Shown here piece by piece: positions 16,513-26,443 of a stretch of DNA of 64,000 nucleotides; positions within the stretch are counted from its first letter, which is position 1, and each line of letters begins with the position of its first letter. Origin of the DNA: Spirochaetales bacterium (lineage in GTDB: Bacteria; Spirochaetota; Leptospiria; Leptospirales; Leptonemataceae); assembly GCA_015075425.1 (NCBI GenBank), contig JABTUL010000001.1:806001-870000 (forward strand), in the 5' to 3' direction. The position numbers and the translations under genes are program-made. Below the pieces are notes generated by a model. That model was not told where the DNA came from, ran no database searches, and saw only the letters and a program-made list of their open reading frames with translations.

Positions 16513-18510
16513 TCAATTCCGAATGGTTCTTTTTACTTCAGCCAGTTCCTCGGAAAAACCGCCATTCAAAACAGGGAACCGAAACCAGCTGCGAGGATCA
16601 AGTGATAGAGGACCCAGGTAAAAGCCCGGGGCCAGGCGTTCCCTTTTCCATTGACTGCGGGCCAGGAATTCAAAAAATTTTACCACGTAGCCGGCCAGAA
16701 CGGAAGGATCTTCGGGCCGATTTTCGCAGAGCCGCGCATGGATGGCTGCCGGTGAGTGACCCAGAAGGAGGCAGGCCAGCTCAATGTCTTCCAGCAGGTC
16801 ATAAGGCATGAGATCCGCCTCATCAGTTTGCTGTGCGTCCAGTGGTCGCAGTTCTGCAGTGGGCGCCTGGGCATTGACGGCTCCCAGAGCGGGAATGGTT
16901 CCAAACTCGTCGCCTTCTTCTTCCAGCCACAAAAGCCATCTTCGCAAAAATGCTTTGGAGACACCGCCCAGGGGAGAAAGTCCACCGGATGTGTCGCCAT
17001 CCATGGTGGCATATCCCATGGCCGCTTCGCTACGATTTCCCGTGCTGATGAGCAGGGATCCAGTAGCATTGGCCAGCATCCAGGCGAGTGGAGAACGCAC
17101 CCGTGCCTGGATGTTCTGTAAGGTGAGGTCGTCCTTTGACCAGTTGAAAGTGCGCTTCAGGGCCGTGGAGATTTTTTCTGTGTACAGGCTCACCATGTCT
17201 TCCACGTCCACTTCGATATGCTGGCTGTGAAGTGAGCGGGCCAGAAGGCGTGCTGCCTCGCGTGTTGTGTCTGACGACCGGGCAGTTCTCTGGTAAACGG
17301 TGTGGCAGAATTCGCGCATAAAAAAACGAATAAATACGGCGTCCGTTGCTTTTCCCGAACTCTGCAAGCGACTCAAACGCAAGGCCAGATCACTGCGGCC
17401 CAGTCTGCGCAGGAGTGTTTCCGGAGTGTATTCACGCAGAGCATAGCGAAACATGCGCTCAACAAGAATCAGACAGGCAGCCGAATCGGCTCCGCCAGAG
17501 AGGGAAATGACATAGCCATTTGACCGACTCTTGCGCAGATAGTCAAACAGTCCCAGAGCCGCAGCTCGTGTAAACTCAACGTAAGGCGCAAGCGTGGCAA
17601 CGGATGCGGCCGAGAAACTTCCGGAGCGACTTCGAATCGAGATATCCAGCCGGAGTGGCTCGGACGGATTTTTCCGTGCCGATTTTCGGGCGTGGTTGTG
17701 GAGCTTCTCCTGGCGCACTGCAGTCAGATCGATTTCCAGCCGATGGATCTGGTAGCTTCGAAAGGAGAGGCGATCGGATTCGAGCAATAGCTCTCCACGC
17801 ATGGCAAAAAGGGCATGACCATCGTAGATAGCCCTGCCGGCTTCATTGCCCAGAAGGTTTACCTGAGCAAAGGCAGTGCCCAGATTGCGTGAGCTTTCCC
17901 GGGCAATGCGCCGCCGAATCGTTGCTTTGCCGGGCTCATAGTGAGACGCGGATGGAGACAGCAAAAGGTCGATCTGCCCGGCCCATTCGGCGGCCGGTCG
18001 CTGTGTTACCCAGGAATCTTCACAGATTTCCACCATCAAAGTGAAACTACCCGTGGCCAGCAGCCCCTGCCCAATCTGCGTCGTCTGCCCGGCGTAGTGG
18101 ATTGCCTCAAAGGGACCATTCCAGGCAGAAAATTGGCGCGGTTCGTAGTGGATGCCATCGCCGGCCAGGTGGCTTTTGGCAATCAGGCAGAGGATACGGC
18201 CGCGCGCGAGCAGGGCCACACAATTGAAAAGGCGATCTTTATGGAGCACGGGCAGGCCAACCAGGATGAGTGACGGGATGTCCGCCGTACTGCGGCAAAA
18301 TTTCAGGAGCGCTGCCTCCGCTTGCTTTATTGTTGCAGGCCAGAGGAAAGCATCCTCGCAGCCGTAACCGGACAAAGAAAGTTCTGGAAATAGAATGATA
18401 TCGGGACTGTCCGCACTCAGGCGATCCGTAACGGAAACCAATCGCGCCAGATTTCCGCGCCAGTCCAGCGGTGTCTGGTTAACACTGGCCAGGCAAAGGC
18501 TCAGGCGCAC
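16513..18510 (-). CDS. nadE: Glutamine-dependent NAD+ synthetase
   Basis: The enzyme amidates nicotinate adenine dinucleotide to NAD+ using glutamine. The 665-residue protein joins an N-terminal nitrilase-type glutaminase, with triad Glu43 (FPELSLSGY), Lys112 (IAKSHL) and Cys163 (EICEDSW), to a C-terminal synthetase with the P-loop SLSGGADSA. This two-domain form and length match the glutamine-using class. It overlaps the end of purQ by 10 bp. The co-location of two glutamine amidotransferases, for purine and NAD synthesis, is notable but probably operon economy. nadD lies further upstream in the next block. Confidence 0.95.
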   Translation of the reverse strand: MRLSLCLASVNQTPLDWRGNLARLVSVTDRLSADSPDIILFPELSLSGYGCEDAFLWPATIKQAEAALLKFCRSTADIPSLILVGLPVLHKDRLFNCVALLARGRILCLIAKSHLAGDGIHYEPRQFSAWNGPFEAIHYAGQTTQIGQGLLATGSFTLMVEICEDSWVTQRPAAEWAGQIDLLLSPSASHYEPGKATIRRRIARESSRNLGTAFAQVNLLGNEAGRAIYDGHALFAMRGELLLESDRLSFRSYQIHRLEIDLTAVRQEKLHNHARKSARKNPSEPLRLDISIRSRSGSFSAASVATLAPYVEFTRAAALGLFDYLRKSRSNGYVISLSGGADSAACLILVERMFRYALREYTPETLLRRLGRSDLALRLSRLQSSGKATDAVFIRFFMREFCHTVYQRTARSSDTTREAARLLARSLHSQHIEVDVEDMVSLYTEKISTALKRTFNWSKDDLTLQNIQARVRSPLAWMLANATGSLLISTGNRSEAAMGYATMDGDTSGGLSPLGGVSKAFLRRWLLWLEEEGDEFGTIPALGAVNAQAPTAELRPLDAQQTDEADLMPYDLLEDIELACLLLGHSPAAIHARLCENRPEDPSVLAGYVVKFFEFLARSQWKRERLAPGFYLGPLSLDPRSWFRFPVLNGGFSEELAEVKRTIRN

Positions 18511-19145
18511 AGGGCGACCACAGCCTGGAGTATCACCTGCCCATCCTGCGCTCCGGTCAGCGGATCCACAGCACGCTCCGGATGCGGCATCATACCAATG
18601 ATCCGATGATTGCCCGAAGAAATACCGGCGATTTGCTGCACGGACCCGTTCACCTCTTCTGTGTACTTTAAAACGATACGGCGATTGTCTTCCAGTTCGC
18701 GAATGGTATCCGCTGCTGCGTAGTAGTTGCCATCGCTGTGGGATACAGGGATGCGCAACTGCCGTTCTTCCTTCCAGAGGGGCCAGTTCCCTGTTTTCAC
18801 GCCAACAGTGCGAGCGATATGCTTGAGGCTATGGTTACGGAGGAGAGCACCTGGTAAGAGTTCCGCTTCACAGAGAATCTGAAAACCATTGCAGATGCCA
18901 AGGACCGGCCGGCCCGTTGCTGCGAGTCTACGGACTTCCCTCAGGGCCTGCGTGTGGCCGGCGATGGCCCCGGATCTCAGGTAATCCCCGTAAGAAAAAC
19001 CGCCCGGCAAAACCAGAAGATCGCAGGTGGGCAGGGTATCGCGGTACCAGACCAGTTCGGTCTGGAAATGGTAGAAGTTGCTCAGGATGGTGGCAATATC
19101 CCGATCGCAGTTGGAACCAGGAAAGGTGAGGACCACCGCGCGCAT
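18501..19145 (-). CDS. purQ: FGAM synthase glutaminase subunit
   Basis: PurQ supplies ammonia for the conversion of FGAR to FGAM, within the PurL-PurQ-PurS complex. The 214-residue class I amidotransferase shows the nucleophile Cys85 in GICNGFQIL and the His188/Glu190 pair in MMPHPER. The ATG overlaps the purS stop (ATGA). The separate purQ and purS genes imply a small-type PurL, which is not in the window. The gene leads directly into nadE with a 10-bp overlap. Confidence 0.96.
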   Translation of the reverse strand: MRAVVLTFPGSNCDRDIATILSNFYHFQTELVWYRDTLPTCDLLVLPGGFSYGDYLRSGAIAGHTQALREVRRLAATGRPVLGICNGFQILCEAELLPGALLRNHSLKHIARTVGVKTGNWPLWKEERQLRIPVSHSDGNYYAAADTIRELEDNRRIVLKYTEEVNGSVQQIAGISSGNHRIIGMMPHPERAVDPLTGAQDGQVILQAVVALCA

Positions 19146-19399
19146 CAGCCGATTTCTTCCAGTTCCACCTGGCTACTTTCAATGACCGGATTGACGAGCA
19201 GCTTTTTACAGTATTGTTCCACGCGGGCCTGTGCCTCTGCGGCGTTCGAAGCAGAGAGCTTGAGCGTAATGGTGCGTCCTATGCGCACATCCTGAACTTC
19301 CGGGAAGGCCTGTTCGTGCAGAGCCTTCTCTACAGCCTGACCGGCCGGGTCCAGTATGGAAGCTTTCAGGGCGACAAGAATCCGGGCTTGAAATTGCAC
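19145..19399 (-). CDS. purS: FGAM synthase subunit PurS
   Basis: PurS is the small structural subunit of the PurLQS complex. From a GTG at 19399 the protein is 84 residues, VQFQARILVALKASILDPAG onward, which matches the usual PurS N-terminus and length. A TTG at 19432 would add 11 residues (SAVPSPPGWR) without family support. The ribosome-binding site is weak (AGG about 8 bp upstream). The stop overlaps purQ. The divergent space to the gene at 19571 is about 170 bp and should hold the promoter of the whole leftward purine train. Confidence 0.88.
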   Translation of the reverse strand: MQFQARILVALKASILDPAGQAVEKALHEQAFPEVQDVRIGRTITLKLSASNAAEAQARVEQYCKKLLVNPVIESSQVELEEIG

Positions 19400-19532
19400 G
19401 CGCCAGCCTGGCGGGGACGGGACCGCAGACAAGAATTAATAGGGCTTTCCAGAGCCGGGTACGTCCGGCCGCCCTTCGGGCAGAAGCAAGGGCTTGACCG
19501 GGCAGGCTTTTTTGCATTTCTTACCTCAAGGC

Positions 19533-19556
19533 CCCTGAAAAGCGGAAAATTCAGGG
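19533..19556 (+). promoter_or_regulatory. Leader hairpin before the gene at 19571
   Basis: A perfect inverted repeat, CCCTGAA at 19533-19539 and TTCAGGG at 19550-19556, is separated by a 10-base purine-rich loop. It lies a few bases before the AAAAAGG ribosome-binding site of the small charged protein. There is no T-run on either strand, so it is not a typical terminator. It might modulate translation, or be chance. Confidence 0.3.
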
Positions 19557-19570
19557 AAAAAGGTCACCCT

Positions 19571-19906
19571 ATGAAACGCACGGATATAGAAAGAAAAGAG
19601 CGCGAACTGCGCCGGGCTGAAAAAAAAACCATGGTCCTGAGTCGCAAAACGGCACGAGAGGCAAGAACTGCCGGGGATTACATCAATGATCTCTCCGCCA
19701 TTTTCCTGTACGATGAACTGGAAGTTTTCAATACAAAGGAAGATGTCCGCGTACTTGAAGTGCTGGAGAATATGAAAGAAGATCTGCCCGCCAAGCAATG
19801 GGTGACCGTCCTGAAAAAAGCGGTCAAGAAGACCGGTGTGCGGGAAAGAGATCGGGCCGTGACAGAGCTCATGGATTTAGGCGGAATCCCGCCCGAGTCG
19901 GCCTGA
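19571..19906 (+). CDS. Small charged hypothetical protein
   Basis: The 111-residue protein has a very basic, helical N-terminus (KRTDIERKERELRRAEKK) and a mixed C-terminal half. No domain is recognised. The ATG at 19571 has an AAAAAGG ribosome-binding site. An open frame extends upstream to 19214 but overlaps purS and starts poorly, so it is rejected. A TTGACC box at 19494-19499 could be its -35 element. The stop lies 3 bp from the end of the convergent 5'-nucleotidase gene. The basic helix could bind nucleic acid, but that is speculation. Confidence 0.6.
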   Translation: MKRTDIERKERELRRAEKKTMVLSRKTAREARTAGDYINDLSAIFLYDELEVFNTKEDVRVLEVLENMKEDLPAKQWVTVLKKAVKKTGVRERDRAVTELMDLGGIPPESA

Positions 19907-19909
19907 CCT

Positions 19910-21802
19910 TCAGGCCTGTTTCCGGCGCCTGCGTCGGATCAGCCAGAAAATAAGCGCCCCCAGTCCGCCCAGTAGCGGCAGATAGAGGTAGGTGAGGCCC
20001 GCATTCTTGAATAGTGTGCTGATACCGGGAGAGCGCACCATCCGAATTTCTCCGGTCGCTTGATTCAGAGGGAAGCTGGCCAGATCATTCTCCGGGTTAT
20101 CCTTCAATGCTTTAAGATGAAGCATCACCGCTGCGTACTCTTTGATTTCCTGGATTCCCGCTCGCCCCGGATCCGCATCGATGATCGCATCTGACAGTTT
20201 CTCCACAGGCTTTCCGTCCGCATGGCGCGGCGTGGCGTTGAGAAGGCCGCGGCTCAGGTTCGGGATGAGAGACATGAATTGACCCACGTAAGAAGTTACA
20301 ACCACGCTGTATAGCTTCTCCTCGTCAAAAGGAATTTCCTGGTAGCCACTCTCCGGCGTGCCTATTTCAATTTTATATACAGTATCAAAAGGCATGCGAT
20401 AGGGATTGTAATAGAACCGGATGCCGGCCATTCGCGGGTAGTAAGAGTTACCGCGCATCCGGTAGCCCACAGCCAGAATTTCTGCGATAGCCTTGAGATC
20501 TTTTCCTGTGAAATGGTATTTGATCAAGGGATACCCCGGCGCATCGTCCACTTCCCCAATACCCAGCGGGGACAGACGAAAGATGTCCGATACCTGCTGG
20601 ATACCTGTTTTGCCTTTGATCACATCATCACGAATGACTCCATTGCTGGTAATGGCAATTTGACCCTCACCGGCCTGCCGGATGGCTTCGGCGAGTATGT
20701 TTCCGAGATAAGGATCGTTAAAATCGCGGGTCAAATCCTGACCGGTCTTAATGATGGGCTGGTCAAACAGGAGTTTGAGTGGCTCAAGAATGCGGCGGCT
20801 GACTTCTGTCTTAAGGACTTCAATGCGTGCGGTAATGGCCCGGTCACCGGGGATGGAGTCATCGATTCGATGCAGCTTGTATTCTGTCATCTTCCAGCGT
20901 TCTCCATCGCGGGTGAAAACGGCTTCGCCCAGATAGCGCGCTTCTGAGCCGGCCTGCAGCACAGGGGTACGGCCGCCCACGATGGCCGGTTCAAATATGG
21001 CCGTGTGAGAATGACCGCCTACAATGACATCAATTTCCGGCATGGCCCGGGCAAAATCGATTTCTTCTCCCGTACCGATGAATTCATTGCGCGCGTTCTC
21101 GTCGATTCCGCTGTGAGAGCACAGAATGATCATATCGACCTTTTCTTTCTTGAGATGGGCTATCATGGCCTTGCCGCTTTCAATGGGGTCCGTATACAAA
21201 AGAGGTGCGGCCGTTTTGCTATTAAACCAGGCCTCTTTGCCCAGCAGCCCAAAAATACCAAAACGCAGTCCGTTTTTTTCAATGATCGTGTAAGGAGTGA
21301 TTATATTTTCTGTATAGAGCGCCTCAAATTCATCGTCCAGTTCGCTTTCTTTGCTTGGCTTGACATTGGAGAGAACAAGGCGCGGTATGGGCCCGCTCTT
21401 TAAGGCAGAGCGAATCATCTGTGCTGTACCCCGGGGACGGAAATCAAAATCGTGATTTCCCAGCACGGCCGCATCATAACCGGCCATGCGCATCAAAGTC
21501 AGTTCCCCACCGGTTTCCCGTGTCACTGTATGAAACAGCGTACCCATAGTGATGTCACCGCCATCCAGAGTGAGCTGTGTGTCCTCTGCGCGTGCTTTGC
21601 GCCTTTCCTGCAGCAGGTGAACGAGGCGGGCAAAACCACCCACGGTCGCGTCATCTCCCGTGGTATCAGGGCTGTATTCGGCATTGGGACCAAATCCCAG
21701 AAGTCGGCTCTGTAAATCATTGGTATGGAATATGGTCACCTGCGGGCCGGCCGCCAGGGATCCAGTCATGAATGCAATTAAATAGAATACATTTCTCTTC
21801 AT
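19910..21802 (-). CDS. Exported 5'-nucleotidase family protein with C-terminal anchor
   Basis: The 630-residue protein has a signal peptide (1-18), a calcineurin-like phosphoesterase domain (HTNDLQ, DGGDITMG, LGNHDFDF, GHSHT), a C-terminal 5'-nucleotidase domain (about 340-560) and a final membrane helix followed by RRRRRK. UshA-like enzymes dephosphorylate nucleotides, UDP-sugars or cyclic nucleotides outside the cytoplasm. In the first metal motif the usual second His is Gln (Gln31), which may alter metal binding. The tail anchor suggests membrane attachment. It is the last gene of the leftward block after rsfS (11-bp gap). The exact substrate is not determined. Confidence 0.85.
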   Translation of the reverse strand: MKRNVFYLIAFMTGSLAAGPQVTIFHTNDLQSRLLGFGPNAEYSPDTTGDDATVGGFARLVHLLQERRKARAEDTQLTLDGGDITMGTLFHTVTRETGGELTLMRMAGYDAAVLGNHDFDFRPRGTAQMIRSALKSGPIPRLVLSNVKPSKESELDDEFEALYTENIITPYTIIEKNGLRFGIFGLLGKEAWFNSKTAAPLLYTDPIESGKAMIAHLKKEKVDMIILCSHSGIDENARNEFIGTGEEIDFARAMPEIDVIVGGHSHTAIFEPAIVGGRTPVLQAGSEARYLGEAVFTRDGERWKMTEYKLHRIDDSIPGDRAITARIEVLKTEVSRRILEPLKLLFDQPIIKTGQDLTRDFNDPYLGNILAEAIRQAGEGQIAITSNGVIRDDVIKGKTGIQQVSDIFRLSPLGIGEVDDAPGYPLIKYHFTGKDLKAIAEILAVGYRMRGNSYYPRMAGIRFYYNPYRMPFDTVYKIEIGTPESGYQEIPFDEEKLYSVVVTSYVGQFMSLIPNLSRGLLNATPRHADGKPVEKLSDAIIDADPGRAGIQEIKEYAAVMLHLKALKDNPENDLASFPLNQATGEIRMVRSPGISTLFKNAGLTYLYLPLLGGLGALIFWLIRRRRRKQA

Positions 21803-21813
21803 TGGTAGTCTCC

Positions 21814-22197
21814 TCAGGCCAGAAATAGAGCATCTCCCCAGAGTTGCTCCAGACGATAGTAATCTCTCTGTTCTTTCAAGAACAGATGAACAACGACATC
21901 AATGTAATCCAGAATTACCCAGCCCGAATCGAGATCCTCCGGACGGAGCCTGCCACGGGCGGGGAAGCGTTTCTGTAACTCCCGGGCCAGGCTTTTAAGC
22001 TGAAGGGGCGACTGCGCTGTGGCAATGAGAAAATACTGGAAATACGGGTTAACCCGGGAAAGATCAATCCACTTCAGATCATCGATTTTCTTCTGTTCCA
22101 GAAAAGTCTTGATTTCCGTAGCCAGTTCCAGAGCCTCAGGGGGTAACGGGCTCTTCCGGGGAGCCGGGGTATTACTTAAAGATTTTTTTGATTTCAA
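21814..22197 (-). CDS. rsfS: Ribosomal silencing factor RsfS
   Basis: RsfS binds ribosomal protein uL14 and blocks joining of the subunits under poor nutrition. The 127-residue protein contains the family core: WIDLSRVNPYFQYFLIATA, then GWVILDYIDVVVHLFL and the terminal YYRLEQLWGDA. The first 25 residues are a basic, Pro-rich extension. It overlaps the end of the LytR-C gene by 26 bp. The order proA-nadD-LytR-C-rsfS matches a block I associate with spirochaetes. Confidence 0.93.
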   Translation of the reverse strand: MKSKKSLSNTPAPRKSPLPPEALELATEIKTFLEQKKIDDLKWIDLSRVNPYFQYFLIATAQSPLQLKSLARELQKRFPARGRLRPEDLDSGWVILDYIDVVVHLFLKEQRDYYRLEQLWGDALFLA

Positions 22198-23284
22198 AAT
22201 CCGTGCCTAACAAGAAAGATACGTCGACATCTGATACACGCCGCCGGAAGAACACCCGATTTTCTTCCAGCCTCAGGGTTTGCAACAGTTTTCCTGCCTG
22301 AAATGTATTGCCGGAGCGATCAATCACCACGGTAGTAAGAAGGGGTTTGACGGCTAAATTGTCGACGGTAAGAATCTGAACGCCGCGATCCGACAGGGCC
22401 TGACGGACACGATTGGCCAGCCCGCCTTCTTCTGTTCCATTGAGGATGGCCACAGGAAAGGTGTCATCGTTGAGTCGCCCGGAACGCATCTCTTCAAAGA
22501 AGGTTTTATAGATGATGTGTGCCCTTTGCTCTTTCACTATCATGTTGCTTTTGCCCGGCACAAGCTCGAGAGGGACTTCCAGCACAGAGGCGTGGTAGTC
22601 TTCCTGAATGGTTTCGGCAAGCGTTTGCAGTTCGGCGATGTTCAGGCCGGCCTGGCTCAGTTCATGGACCACAGGTAGCAGGTTATTTTTTAGAATTTCC
22701 TGGGTGATTTCTTTGCGCCTCCAGAAAAGGGAGAGCAGCAGGGATTCAGCCCGGTACAGGCGGTCCACCCCAACGTATTCGCCCTCTTTGAGCGGCCTGT
22801 GCAGGGCAAACTCCAGCATTTGTTCGCCGGAAAAGTGCCCGATGCCGGCCGGATATTGGAAGCGAGCGTCTTTTAAGAATTCATTTTCTTCCAGAAAGAA
22901 GATCTGAGGACGCACCAGATTCAGGATGCGAATGAGTGTGGTCCGGTCCACATGGATGCGATAGCTGGATTCAATTTCTGTGATGTCTTTGAACCGATCT
23001 GCCGCCGACGGACTCATGTACTTGATGGCTTTCTTTTCATCCGGGTAGAAGGCTTCTGTGTTCAGAAAGTAAAAAAGGATACGCTTGTGCTTTCCGTAGA
23101 TAATCATCTGAACGATATGCTCCAGCTGATCTTCCGATGATAGTGATAGCGTGATTCCCAGTGGCTGTCCGCTGGAGAGAACTTCATCCAGGCTCGTGCG
23201 TCCCATACGGGAAATCAAAAAGGAAAGGACAACGATAGTCAAGAGGGCGCCCAGACCGAGCAAAAGTCCTGTACGAGCATTCAT
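22172..23284 (-). CDS. LytR C-terminal-domain protein, membrane-anchored
   Basis: The 370-residue protein has one N-terminal membrane helix (about 5-25), an extracytoplasmic region that I do not recognise, and a C-terminal LytR_C domain (about 275-365: AILNGTEEGGLANRVRQAL to FLLGTDFEIKK). It lacks the LytR-CpsA-Psr phosphotransferase core, so it is unlikely to attach wall polymers. The ATG overlaps the nadD stop (ATGA), and the 3' end overlaps rsfS. A role in envelope or division is suggested by the domain only. Confidence 0.78.
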   Translation of the reverse strand: MNARTGLLLGLGALLTIVVLSFLISRMGRTSLDEVLSSGQPLGITLSLSSEDQLEHIVQMIIYGKHKRILFYFLNTEAFYPDEKKAIKYMSPSAADRFKDITEIESSYRIHVDRTTLIRILNLVRPQIFFLEENEFLKDARFQYPAGIGHFSGEQMLEFALHRPLKEGEYVGVDRLYRAESLLLSLFWRRKEITQEILKNNLLPVVHELSQAGLNIAELQTLAETIQEDYHASVLEVPLELVPGKSNMIVKEQRAHIIYKTFFEEMRSGRLNDDTFPVAILNGTEEGGLANRVRQALSDRGVQILTVDNLAVKPLLTTVVIDRSGNTFQAGKLLQTLRLEENRVFFRRRVSDVDVSFLLGTDFEIKKIFK

Positions 23285-23916
23285 GCAGCGCTTCCATACA
23301 GTTTATGTGCCATGATAAAATCCAGAACTTTTTGCGGCAGGCACTGTGCTGCTTCAGCGGTTTTTCCTTCTGCCAGGCTCTGCCGAATTCCGGAACTCGA
23401 GCAGGCAACATCGGGGCCGTTGAGCAACAGGAACCGGGCCCGGTATTTTTTTTGTAGAGATTCGCACAGAGGTTGCGCATCGATTCCCGGTCGCCGGGCA
23501 ACCACAAAAGAATATCTGGCCATAAGCTCGCTGCCACGTTTCCAGTGCTCCAGCTCGCTTAGGTGGTCCGCGCCTATGATGAGCGAGATCTTCATCGGCT
23601 GCATCTCCTGTTTTTCCAGGAGTTCCAGGGTATCGATGGTGCGGGCCGGAGACCTGGCCGCAAGCTCCCGTTCTGAAATCTCCCAGGCAAGATGGGGCAG
23701 CATTTCTCCGGCCAGGGCCAGTCTTAACATGGCAAGCCGATCGCTGGCCGCCGCCGGGCGATGTTTTTTGAATGGAGAGGCATTGGTGGGCATGAAAAGG
23801 ATTCGGGAAGTTTCCTTTAGTGCTGCATCCAGTTCACGAACGATGGCTATATGTCCGTTGTGCACAGGATCGAAACTGCCGCCAAAGATAAAAACACTAA
23901 GAGCGGGTCTGTCCAT
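23281..23916 (-). CDS. nadD: Nicotinate-nucleotide adenylyltransferase
   Basis: NadD adenylates nicotinate mononucleotide in NAD synthesis. The 211-residue protein has the nucleotidyltransferase motif GGSFDPVHNGH and the C-terminal SSSGIRQSL, corresponding to the ISSTxIR signature. The ATG at 23916 lies within the last 20 bases of proA; an ATG four codons upstream is an alternative. nadE is encoded about 5 kb downstream on the same strand. Confidence 0.93.
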   Translation of the reverse strand: MDRPALSVFIFGGSFDPVHNGHIAIVRELDAALKETSRILFMPTNASPFKKHRPAAASDRLAMLRLALAGEMLPHLAWEISERELAARSPARTIDTLELLEKQEMQPMKISLIIGADHLSELEHWKRGSELMARYSFVVARRPGIDAQPLCESLQKKYRARFLLLNGPDVACSSSGIRQSLAEGKTAEAAQCLPQKVLDFIMAHKLYGSAA

Positions 23917-25138
23917 TGCCCAGAACAACCCAGGTGGTAGTGGTCAGGTGGCCCAGGCCCATAGGGCCGCGCACATGCAGCCGGCCTGTTGAAATCCCCA
24001 CCTCTGCACCCATGCCCATCTCGCCGCCATCATGAAATCGGGTGGAGCAATTCACAAAGAGAGCTGCGGAATCACATCCAGTGAGAAATTCCTCAATGGT
24101 CCTGTGGTCTTCGGCAATGATGGCTTCTGAATGTCCCGAGCCAAAACGCTGGATGAAGGCGATTGCTTCTGCGACACCGCCAATCACTTTTGCCGACAGG
24201 CGAGCATCCAGATACTCCGTAGCGTATTCTTCTTCCGTGGGGATGGGTTGGATTTGCGGAAGAATCTGGCGCGTCTCTTCACAGCCAAGCAGTTCCACTC
24301 CCGCTTCATTTAATGCCTCCAGCAACTCTTTCTTCCGGGCAAATTCGCGGTGAATCAGCAGGTTTTCTATGGCATTGCAGACGGAGGGGCGTTGCAGTTT
24401 GGCATTGATGGCTACCTGAGTGGCCAGAGCCAGGTCAGCGCTGCGGTCCACGTACAGAGTGCATACACCTTTGTCGTGTTTGACCACGGGAATCCGTGAA
24501 TGCTCGCTTACAAATTGAATCAGGCCTTCGCCGCCCCTCGGGACCACCAGATCGATACTGCCGGATTGCTTGAGAAGTTCAAGCATCAGTTCACGGGCCG
24601 GATCGGTGACGAGGAGCACGGAATCGGTGGCCAGGCCGACCGTTTGCAGACTTTCGGTGATGAGTCGATGCAGAGCCCTGTTGGAATGCAGAGCTTCTTT
24701 TCCGCCGCGCAGGATGGCCGCGTTGCCGCTTTTGAGGGAGAGCGCCGCGATATCGATGGTTACATTGGGACGTGATTCAAAAATCACAAAAAGAACACCG
24801 AGAGGTACGCGCTTCTGGACCATTTCCATTCCGGATGGATGGCGGTGTCCCTGGATGATTTCACCGACAGGATCCTTGAGAGCGGCGATCTCGCGCACAG
24901 CGCGAGCCATGGACAGCAGGCGGTTTTTGTCCAGGCGCAACCGATCCTTGAGCGCCCCTGACAGGCCTTCTCCCTCCTGCAAGTCCTTTGCATTGGCAGC
25001 CAGAATCTGCGTCTGTTGATCGTTGTCCTCAAGTCGTTTGGCCAGCTCGAGTAGCGCTGCGTTCCGCTTGTTGCTTGTAGTTTTCCTCAGTTCATAGAAA
25101 GCCCGGCGTGCGTGCTCACCCCACTCATCCAGTTGCAT
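23897..25138 (-). CDS. proA: Gamma-glutamyl phosphate reductase
   Basis: ProA reduces gamma-glutamyl phosphate to the semialdehyde in proline synthesis. The 413-residue protein has the catalytic Cys254 in QRPSVCNAIENLL and the usual aldehyde-dehydrogenase-like fold (SRPNVTIDIAALSLKSGNA). The length is standard. It lies 24 bp after purA, and proB is not adjacent. It overlaps nadD at its 3' end. Confidence 0.96.
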   Translation of the reverse strand: MQLDEWGEHARRAFYELRKTTSNKRNAALLELAKRLEDNDQQTQILAANAKDLQEGEGLSGALKDRLRLDKNRLLSMARAVREIAALKDPVGEIIQGHRHPSGMEMVQKRVPLGVLFVIFESRPNVTIDIAALSLKSGNAAILRGGKEALHSNRALHRLITESLQTVGLATDSVLLVTDPARELMLELLKQSGSIDLVVPRGGEGLIQFVSEHSRIPVVKHDKGVCTLYVDRSADLALATQVAINAKLQRPSVCNAIENLLIHREFARKKELLEALNEAGVELLGCEETRQILPQIQPIPTEEEYATEYLDARLSAKVIGGVAEAIAFIQRFGSGHSEAIIAEDHRTIEEFLTGCDSAALFVNCSTRFHDGGEMGMGAEVGISTGRLHVRGPMGLGHLTTTTWVVLGNGQTRS

Positions 25139-25162
25139 GATTTGTTCCTTCCATAACCGGGA

Positions 25163-26443
<1,281 letters not shown>

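Noticed and set aside
19214-19570. Upstream extension of the small charged protein at 19571
   Set aside because: It would overlap purS on the other strand and adds 119 residues without any domain; the ATG at 19571 has the ribosome-binding site.
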